Shown here piece by piece: positions 58,470 to 64,000 of a DNA stretch of 64,000 bases. This DNA comes from Halieaceae bacterium (GTDB taxonomy: Bacteria > Pseudomonadota > Gammaproteobacteria > Pseudomonadales > Halieaceae). The position numbers and the translations under genes are program-made. The stretch lies in assembly GCA_902547755.1 (NCBI GenBank), contig CACCPA010000001.1, forward strand, positions 186,001 through 250,000, written 5' to 3'. Below the pieces are notes generated by a model. That model saw nothing but the letters and a program-made list of their open reading frames with translations. It ran no database searches and was not told where the DNA came from. Position 1 is the first letter of the stretch, and each line of letters opens with the position of its first letter.

Positions 58470-58892
58470 ATGAATGAATATCCACTAACGTCAATCGCTA
58501 CGCTTGCTCTGGTTATCCTAGGGATGGTCTTGTCATTCCGTGTCGGTGCGGCACGGGCGACGTACGCTGACAAACAGCAAAATCCCGAGATGTTTCACTC
58601 CTTGGAAATTTATTCAGACGCAGATTTTATGGTTGCTTTTCGGAACCATCAAAATCTCCTAGAGCACCTAGTTATAATGTTACCAGCCCTTTGGATTTGT
58701 GCGGTTGGCGTCTCAGATCTAGTTGCATCTATTCTCGGTTCTTTTTATTTTGCGGGCAGAGTTTGGTGGGCCCACAACTATCCGCGTAACTTCAGCCACA
58801 GACCAGCGTTTTTTCTATGCCTTTTTTCTTTAATCGCCCTTCTTTTTAGTGCGGTCGGCGGCGTGATTTACGCTCTATTGCAGCAATTTTAA
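58470..58892 (+). CDS. MAPEG-family membrane protein
   Basis: About 140 residues, four helices. RNHQNLLEHLVIMLPALWI is the MAPEG signature (Arg-x-x-x-Asn-x-x-Glu), and FYFAGRVWWAHNY the later conserved segment. Members include microsomal glutathione transferase-like enzymes; the activity here is unknown. Three in-frame starts exist (GTG 58428, ATG 58455 and 58470); the last fits the family best. Confidence 0.8.
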   Translation: MNEYPLTSIATLALVILGMVLSFRVGAARATYADKQQNPEMFHSLEIYSDADFMVAFRNHQNLLEHLVIMLPALWICAVGVSDLVASILGSFYFAGRVWWAHNYPRNFSHRPAFFLCLFSLIALLFSAVGGVIYALLQQF

Positions 58893-59024
58893 TGGTAAGC
58901 CAACAACGTTGTTCTAAGGGGAAGAACAAGTCGTGGAGAGACTCAACAAACATCAACGGTAGTAAGTGAAAGCCGCTAAAGAGTGGATAGCTTATAGTTC
59001 GCGGCATTGCGCAGAGGTGGTCTT

Positions 59025-59726
59025 ATGGGACTAAAAGTTATTGGTGCAGGTTTTGGTCGAACCGGCACACTTTCATTAAAAACAGCGCTAGAGCAACTGG
59101 GGTTTTCACCATGCCACCACATGTCAGAGGTGGCCAAGGACCTGAGTCAGATAGACTGGTTTCTCAAAGCCGCCAACGGAGAAAAAGTTAACTGGGCGGA
59201 TGTGTTTTCCGGGTTCGAAGCGGCGGTGGACTGGCCTGCCGCTGCTTATTATGAAGAACTTGCCGACAAATACCCCGATGCAAAAATAATCCTTGGCGTT
59301 CGGGATCCCGAAGCTTGGTACGAGAGCGTTAGGACATCGATATTCATAATTCCAACTAGCTTTCCGCGATGGATTAGAAAGCTAGTCCCCCCGGCAAATC
59401 GTTTTATTGAGATGATTGAGAAAACGGTGTGGGAAAATGAATTGAATGGCCGTTTCGAGGAAAAGGAGCAAACGATAAAAGTTTTTCTCCAAAGGATCGA
59501 GGCTGTAAAAGCAAAGTTTCCGAGCGAGCGTTTGCTTGTTCATAGCGCAGCTGATGGATGGGAACCGCTGTGTCGATTTTTAAGTTTGCCAGTGCCTGAA
59601 CACGATTACCCTTGGGTCAATGAAGGCCGCCAAATTCGGAGGGTAGTTCGCATACTAAAATTACTAAACTGGTTACCTGCGGCGTTTTGCTTGGGCGGAC
59701 TAGTGTTGTTTCTTTATTCGGTCTGA
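59025..59726 (+). CDS. Sulfotransferase-family protein with C-terminal anchor
   Basis: 233 residues. GAGFGRTGTLSLKTALEQLG is the PAPS-binding-like P-loop, and LGVRDPEAWYESVRTSIF the 3'-phosphate region typical of the NAD-dependent/sulfotransferase-like family (PF17784 type). The last 20 residues (LPAAFCLGGLVLFLYS) form a possible membrane anchor. AGAGG lies about 7 bp before ATG. It is downstream of the MAPEG gene in one module. Confidence 0.75.
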   Translation: MGLKVIGAGFGRTGTLSLKTALEQLGFSPCHHMSEVAKDLSQIDWFLKAANGEKVNWADVFSGFEAAVDWPAAAYYEELADKYPDAKIILGVRDPEAWYESVRTSIFIIPTSFPRWIRKLVPPANRFIEMIEKTVWENELNGRFEEKEQTIKVFLQRIEAVKAKFPSERLLVHSAADGWEPLCRFLSLPVPEHDYPWVNEGRQIRRVVRILKLLNWLPAAFCLGGLVLFLYSV

Positions 59727-59757
59727 CTGATCGCAACAAAGAAAATTTGAAAACAGA

Positions 59758-59807
59758 CCTCTAATGCATCTGGCAGGTAACTACTGCTATCGGATCAATG
59801 CGATAGC
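59758..59807 (-). repeat. Island repeat copy 7 (reverse)
   Basis: 50 bp. On the minus strand GCTATCG-CATTGATC-CGATAGC, then AGTAGTTACCTGCCAGATGC to ATTAGAGG. Nearly identical to copy 6, 32 bp after the sulfotransferase stop. Confidence 0.87.
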
Positions 59808-59871
59808 TCTATGGTTTCGCTTTTTAGCTTGCGTGTAAGCTAAACTTAAAGGCGAGTTAAAGACCGAGGTA

Positions 59872-61611
59872 GTGGTGTTGCCAGCGGATAATCAAGTTAA
59901 CAGTCGAGTCGGAGGTTTATCAAAACCGGAGTGGCTTTTGCTCGGCCTGACTGTGCTGATACTCATGTGTGGAGTAGTTGGGCTATCTGTTATCCAAATA
60001 CAAGAGATTGGCCTATCTTTTTTTTGGTATCCGAAAGCCATCTTGATCTCAGTTTTGGTCTGTATTGCCTTAGCTAGTATTAAACCCCGCTCTGCTAATA
60101 AGGCTGAGACCTATGGTGAACGACTGCTATGGGCCGCAAAATACGTGACTTTCTTCTTAACATTCTCAATCGGGGGTAGCGCGCTGTTTGAGGAGAACGC
60201 TAAGGCAATTGGCCCGATGCTCGCTCTAGCCCTGCAATGCTATCTTTACTGCTCAGCGGCTTGGATATGTTTTGCAGTAATCAGGTTGAGGAGAACTAAT
60301 TCGCTCCCGTCGACACCTGTGACAACCTCAGATCTAAAAATACTGCCCCTGTTTATTGCTTCTTGGTTTTTAGTTGTTTCTTTTTGCACGGTTTTTTTTC
60401 ACCTTCTCGCGATCGAAGCTGGAGACAATGCTGAATATGCCCGTGGGGTCACGAGTTTAAAAGACGCTTCGCTACAGGAGATTGGTAAAGAAGCTTTGGC
60501 ACATGGGCTAATCACGACCACAGTTTGTTTTGCTGTTTTGTTTGGCATTGTGTTAACGACCAGAGTCACTGCCGGAAGACTGAAAATATCGTTTGGCTCG
60601 CAAGACTTTTTCTCACTTGGATTATTGGTTTTCTCCTATTTCGCAGTAATCGATATTAGAAACACTATGATGGGCATGGATGACCCAGTCTCTGCTGTAT
60701 CTAATCTTACTTCAATGGTCTTTCTCTTGACCTCTAGTGGCTTAATTTACGCTGTCTATGTGCAATTGTTTAACGGTATTCATAAGGTCAATATTCGACA
60801 GATTGGTAAGCAGATTCCCATTCCATTAGGAGCGTTAATTTTACTTTTTTTAATTTTCCGAGATCTAAGTGCCCAGGCACTTACCTTCGGGATTTTCGCG
60901 TTGCTACTGATGCTCCTTTTCGTTTTTTACCTAAACGATCTCGAGAACCAGATCCTCTCACGCACTGAAGAATTAAGAGAGGAGCGAGCGAAATCCGACG
61001 CCCTTCTTGAGAACATGCTACCCGGCTATGTGATTGACGATCTCAAGCAACGGGGAGTATCTAATCCGAAAACATTTCCTGAGATTTCTGTGATGTTCAC
61101 TGATTTCGTTGGATTTACGAAAATTGCACAAGGTATGACGCCCGAGGCTCTGATAGACGATCTGAACAAATTATTCAGTGGTTATGATGAGATCGTCGAG
61201 GCACATGATTCGGAGCGAATTAAAACCATTGGTGATGCCTACATGTGTGCCAGCGGGCTCAGTGCTTCGTCCAGCGACTCCACGGCTAACCTAATTTCCG
61301 CTGGCCATCAAATACTGAAGTTTACAAGCGAATTCAATAGCGCCAACGGCAGGGATTGGCAATTAAGAATTGGTATCGCTCATGGTGACTGTGTGGGCGG
61401 TGTTGTTGGTGAGAAAAAGTATCTCTTCGATTTGTTTGGTGACGTGGTTAATACGGCCGCCAGAATGGAGAGTCATTCCGAGCCAGGCAGGATTAATGTT
61501 GATGAAGCGACTTTCCTGACAGCGACAAGCAAAGGTTCGATCGAGGGTGAAAAGCGTCCTGTCGAGTTTGTCAAAGGGAAAGGCGAACTGCAGATGTATT
61601 TCTTAAACTGA
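59872..61611 (+). CDS. Membrane class III adenylate cyclase
   Basis: 579 residues. Residues about 15-370 contain eight or so membrane helices. The cyclase domain (about 390-570) has VMFTDFVGFTKIAQGM (metal Asp), RIKTIGDAYMCASG (adenine-specifying Lys) and FDLFGDVVNTAARMES (Asp of the FDxxG motif plus the transition-state Asn/Arg). This points to ATP as substrate, making cAMP. A short coiled region (about 360-385) links the parts. The start is GTG at 59872 or the next GTG at 59875. The stop is contiguous with repeat copy 8. Confidence 0.85.
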   Translation: MVLPADNQVNSRVGGLSKPEWLLLGLTVLILMCGVVGLSVIQIQEIGLSFFWYPKAILISVLVCIALASIKPRSANKAETYGERLLWAAKYVTFFLTFSIGGSALFEENAKAIGPMLALALQCYLYCSAAWICFAVIRLRRTNSLPSTPVTTSDLKILPLFIASWFLVVSFCTVFFHLLAIEAGDNAEYARGVTSLKDASLQEIGKEALAHGLITTTVCFAVLFGIVLTTRVTAGRLKISFGSQDFFSLGLLVFSYFAVIDIRNTMMGMDDPVSAVSNLTSMVFLLTSSGLIYAVYVQLFNGIHKVNIRQIGKQIPIPLGALILLFLIFRDLSAQALTFGIFALLLMLLFVFYLNDLENQILSRTEELREERAKSDALLENMLPGYVIDDLKQRGVSNPKTFPEISVMFTDFVGFTKIAQGMTPEALIDDLNKLFSGYDEIVEAHDSERIKTIGDAYMCASGLSASSSDSTANLISAGHQILKFTSEFNSANGRDWQLRIGIAHGDCVGGVVGEKKYLFDLFGDVVNTAARMESHSEPGRINVDEATFLTATSKGSIEGEKRPVEFVKGKGELQMYFLN

Positions 61612-61640
61612 CCTCTAATGTATCTGGCAGGTAACTATCA
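61612..61640 (-). repeat. Island repeat copy 8 (reverse, partial)
   Basis: 29 bp, minus-strand AGTTACCTGCCAGATACATT AGAGG. It starts at the base after the cyclase stop codon. The hairpin part is missing. Confidence 0.75.
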
Positions 61641-61658
61641 CAAAATCAACGGCAGTTT

Positions 61659-61670
61659 CCCCCCCCCCCC
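61659..61670 (+). repeat. Poly-C tract (12 C)
   Basis: A run of 12 cytosines just upstream of a possible -10 element (TATATT, 61677-61682) and about 45 bp before the 58-residue gene. Such tracts change length by slippage and could shift promoter spacing. Confidence 0.9.
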
Positions 61671-61714
61671 TGCTGATATATTCGCTACATCATTCATTGC
61701 AAGGGGCTATAACT

Positions 61715-61891
61715 ATGAAAGCTGAACTTCAAGACGTCATGGACATGTTGCGGAAGCTTCAAGGCGCAATCGACTTCGGCAATGCACCAATGGCTGAACG
61801 AGACGAACTAGCCCGTGATGTTTCGGACATCATGGATGCTTTGTTTGAGGTGATGAAAAACCTCCCCGACGTACAAACGCAATACAAATAG
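61715..61891 (+). CDS. 58-residue helical protein
   Basis: 58 residues, acidic and predicted fully helical, opening MKAELQDVMDMLRKLQGAID. AAGGGG lies about 8 bp before ATG. No family recognised; size and character fit a small regulator or anti-regulator. It is the last island gene, directly before the right-end arm sites. Confidence 0.6.
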   Translation: MKAELQDVMDMLRKLQGAIDFGNAPMAERDELARDVSDIMDALFEVMKNLPDVQTQYK

Positions 61892-61922
61892 CCTCTGAAA
61901 TGACGCGCCACAACGGTGAATT

Positions 61923-61975
61923 TGGGGAGTAGATTGGGGAGTGGCTATGTATTTTTACGCATAAACCATTGATTT
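61923..61975 (-). repeat. Right-end arm sites of island
   Basis: Read on the minus strand: AAATCAATGGTTTATGC (61975-61959), 16 bp, then ACTCCCCAAT-2 bp-ACTCCCCA (61942-61923). Same order and spacing as the left end, inverted. Confidence 0.8.
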
Positions 61976-62005
61976 AAATAATATTATGCGTTTGAAAATG
62001 GAGCT

Positions 62006-62018
62006 GACCCGAGCCTCC
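62006..62018 (+). repeat. attR core
   Basis: GACCCGAGCCTCC, exact copy of the tRNA-Cys 3' end at 49299-49311. The NUDIX gene ends 85 bp to the right. Confidence 0.85.
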
Positions 62019-62102
62019 TTTTCTTCTTGACCCAATTAGCCCAGCTAAAAGTTGTGTGGCTAGGACTTGATCTCACAACTAGTCATCGAGAAAGCAGGCG
62101 CC

Positions 62103-62846
62103 TCATAAATTCGACGTTAACCATTTTGACTTCGCGTTTCGCACGAACGGTGCTGGCGCCGCTTGCTGTTGTGATTTCGGGATTTTTAAGCGCTCCTCGA
62201 CGACGTCAATCACCATACGCGTGATCGCGGGCAAATCGGTCTTTCTGGCTTCATTAAGGGTTAGCCAGTGCAGGTCGAGTAGTTCCCCTGAAGCACTTGA
62301 CAGCTGTGAAGGATCCGATTGAATCGTTGAGTCGTGAACCATAAAAAATCGCGTGTCGAAGCGACGGTTACGGTAGGGCGGTGTTATGGCTCGCGCAATG
62401 AAATCCATGTCCTCGAGTGGGGGAATGACGCCGTGCGAAAAATACTGGGACCAACTGTGGTTCGTTGTCCGAACCACCTCGTGTGACCGCCGCCCCACAA
62501 CCAAGCCCGCCTCTTCAAACGTTTCACGAATAGCGGCCAATGCTAAGCCTCGTAGTTTGGCGTCCGATACGTTTGATCGAGTTTCTCGACGCAGGCGTGT
62601 GAACACTGTTTTTGTGAGTTCGGACGGTACCTTTATGCGCTGATCGATGTAATCGAGTCGGCCGCCAGGAAATACAAACTTTCCCGGCATGAACTTATGC
62701 TTCATCGAGCGCTTACCCAATAGGATTCTGGGCTCTTCTGCTTGCTGCAAGATAATGAGTGTTGCGGCATCGCGCGGTCTGACAGCTTTTTCTCCCTTCT
62801 GTCGGTATTCCTCAGGTCTGCCGGGCGTCGTGCCGTATCGACTCAT
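62103..62846 (-). CDS. NUDIX hydrolase
   Basis: 247 residues. The NUDIX box is spread over FVFPGGRLDYID and AAIRETFEEAGLVVG, with the RETFEEAG core. The N-terminal RDAATLIILQQAEEPRILLG is the usual first strand pair. Substrate class is unknown (possibly CoA or nucleotide pyrophosphates). It marks the return of chromosomal DNA after attR. Confidence 0.85.
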   Translation of the reverse strand: MSRYGTTPGRPEEYRQKGEKAVRPRDAATLIILQQAEEPRILLGKRSMKHKFMPGKFVFPGGRLDYIDQRIKVPSELTKTVFTRLRRETRSNVSDAKLRGLALAAIRETFEEAGLVVGRRSHEVVRTTNHSWSQYFSHGVIPPLEDMDFIARAITPPYRNRRFDTRFFMVHDSTIQSDPSQLSSASGELLDLHWLTLNEARKTDLPAITRMVIDVVEERLKIPKSQQQAAPAPFVRNAKSKWLTSNL

Positions 62847-63012
62847 GACTACTTTCCCGTGTTCTTTTTCTTATCCAAGAGCCCATACCATAACTCAGTT
62901 TCTCCGCTATGGGTGATCGTCTTTTCTTAAGTCGTTGTCAGTTGGACTAAACCCGTGAGACGCTAGAGGCATCAAGAAGATCAGTAAATAATGGCTGCAT
63001 TAGGAGTAGGTT

Positions 63013-63462
63013 GTGGACTTAGTAGCATTTGAGGCGGGCGCGAAAAAGAACTGTCCGATTTATGAGTTTTTGGGCTTGCAGGTCTTGGAAGCTGAAGATG
63101 GCGTCTTTAAGGCGCTAATCCCCAATACCAAGGCTTCAGGAAATCATATTGGCATCATGCACGCGGGCGCGCTGTTCTCACTAGGAGAATTTCTTGGTGG
63201 CCTGATAACCGCGCGTTATCTGGATAATCCGCGAAAGTTTCAACCCGTCGTCAGAGATTTGAAAGTTGACTTCAAGGCGCCTGCTATGTCGAATATTACG
63301 GCGACCGCCTATTTTACTGCGGAGCAAGCGGTAGAGATGAATGCCAAGCTCGAGAAGACGGGTAAATACGATTTCCAGCAGAAAGCTGTACTCACGGATG
63401 AGAATGGAACCGTTGTTGCAGAGACCCTGGGCTCCTACGCGCTCCGTAACTTTTTAGGTTAG
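63013..63462 (+). CDS. Hotdog-fold thioesterase-like protein (DUF4442/PaaI type)
   Basis: 149 residues. Opens with CPIYEFLGLQVLEAEDGVF, followed by NHIGIMHAGALFSLGEFLGG, the hotdog helix with the His/Glu-like catalytic pattern, and DLKVDFKAPAMSNITATAYF. It probably cleaves an acyl-CoA or acyl-ACP thioester. GTG at 63013 has AGGAG 6 bp upstream. Confidence 0.78.
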   Translation: MDLVAFEAGAKKNCPIYEFLGLQVLEAEDGVFKALIPNTKASGNHIGIMHAGALFSLGEFLGGLITARYLDNPRKFQPVVRDLKVDFKAPAMSNITATAYFTAEQAVEMNAKLEKTGKYDFQQKAVLTDENGTVVAETLGSYALRNFLG

Positions 63463-63482
63463 GAATAAGCCCGCGGCAGAGC

Positions 63483-64000
63483 CTAGAGGCTCAACCCACC
63501 GTCAACCACAAGTTGCTGGCCCGTGACATAAGCTGCCATCGGAGAAGCAAAAAATAGTACGCCACCGGCAATGTCCTGTGGCTTACCAAACCTTGGTATT
63601 GGGTTCACTTTACTGAACTGTGCTTCCTGTTCTGGGCCGGACTGATTTGCGGTCATCTTAGTCGGCACCATGCCGGGAGCTACCGTATTTACTCTTACAC
63701 CCGAGTGCCCCCATTTTTTTGCCAACGCTTTTGTCAGTTGAACTAAACCCGCTTTGCTTGCGCTATAGGCGGGGTTATTCACCGCCGGATTGATAGACGC
63801 GACAGAGTCGATGTTGATGATCGAGCCCTGAGACTTCATCAGCAAGGGGTAGAACTCAGTGCAGAGCTGCATTGCACCCGAAAGATTGATACTCAAAATC
63901 TTTTCAAAGCCTGATCGCTCAAATTCCGCTTTCTTCCAGAGCACCGCGCCCACGCAATTAGCCAACACATCCAGAGCCTCAAAGTGACTGGCCAGTTGGG
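63483..64000 (-). CDS. SDR-family oxidoreductase, C-terminal part
   Basis: Continues past the right window edge. The frame runs from QLASHFEALDVLANCVGAV (the N-N-A-G-like motif) through the catalytic SVASINPAVNNPAYSASKAG (Ser, Tyr-x-x-x-Lys) to GGVLFFASPMAAYVTGQQL and VVDGGLSL. It is a classical short-chain dehydrogenase, presumably NAD(P)-dependent; substrate unknown. Confidence 0.88.
   Translation of the reverse strand, partial: QLASHFEALDVLANCVGAVLWKKAEFERSGFEKILSINLSGAMQLCTEFYPLLMKSQGSIINIDSVASINPAVNNPAYSASKAGLVQLTKALAKKWGHSGVRVNTVAPGMVPTKMTANQSGPEQEAQFSKVNPIPRFGKPQDIAGGVLFFASPMAAYVTGQQLVVDGGLSL

Larger units (their letters stand above)
49299..62018. mobile_element. Integrase-less genomic island at tRNA-Cys
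   Basis: A 12.7 kb island between a tRNA-Cys 3' end (attL) and its 13-bp copy (attR). Both ends share the same arm sites in inverted order. Base composition is more AT-rich than the surrounding DNA and gene starts are less regular. The cargo is a small membrane protein, PiT and MATE transporters, a MotA-like protein, a nuclease, lipoproteins, MAPEG, a sulfotransferase-like protein, a cyclase and a 58-residue protein. Repeat copies separate the modules. No recombinase, replication or conjugation gene is visible. Confidence 0.85.

Noticed and set aside
49528-61640. Integron attC array
   Set aside because: The repeats sit between modules, but they lack the RYYYAAC/GTTRRRY boxes and no integron integrase is seen.

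Overview
The window looks like about 64 kb of chromosome from an aerobic, probably marine gammaproteobacterium, most likely of the Halieaceae (OM60/NOR5) type. The evidence is the gltA / sdhCDAB-sucAB-lpd-sucCD order, EpmC, SrkA, PdxB, a GlyGly-CTERM protease next to a rhombosortase, a TonB receptor, and DUF6356- and DUF938-type proteins. The taxonomy is inference; there is no rRNA in the window.

Positions 1-13700 are a TCA-cycle block. gltA (cut by the window edge) runs leftwards and diverges from sdhCDAB-sucAB-lpdA-sucCD, followed by htpG. A clear sigma70-type promoter sits in front of sdhC, and rho-independent terminators follow sdhB and sucD. Positions 13700-24700 hold housekeeping genes: a SixA-like phosphatase, hydrolases, folE, prmB, aroC, an ACT-domain GcvR-like regulator, tusA, epmC, pdxB, msrB and a methionine/homocysteine group. 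Positions 24700-29640 carry tRNA-Gly, tRNA-Glu, an ABC exporter, queF, an amidohydrolase and tRNA-Ser. Positions 29640-49200 are more variable. They contain a duplicated tRNA-Ser 3' end, a small membrane protein, a probable small RNA with its own promoter and terminator, two Lrp-type genes (one truncated), a VPS10/BNR-like secreted protein, a TonB receptor, a frameshifted enoyl-CoA hydratase, srkA, and a 1522-residue M36 protease with its presumed sorting enzyme. The stretch ends in a scar where truncated lrp and cysH remnants meet head to head.

The standout is 49299-62018, a 12.7 kb island inserted at the 3' end of tRNA-Cys. A 13-bp copy of the tRNA end (attR) closes it. Both ends carry the same arm structure in inverted orientation: a 17-bp box, 16 bp of spacing, then a pair of ACTCCC(C) boxes. 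No integrase lies inside. The cargo is a run of one- to four-gene modules: small membrane protein, PiT transporter, MATE exporter, MotA-like mini protein with a secreted nuclease, lipoproteins, MAPEG and sulfotransferase-like proteins, a membrane adenylate cyclase, and a 58-residue protein behind a poly-C tract. Modules are separated by copies of a dispersed repeat with a 7-bp-stem hairpin: forward in the left part, reverse in the right. This looks like a non-autonomous, cassette-like integrative element that is not an integron. The first cargo gene has a same-length paralogue downstream of tRNA-Ser, where a tRNA end is also duplicated, which hints at an older insertion of a related element.

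All functional calls come from reading motifs, without database searches.
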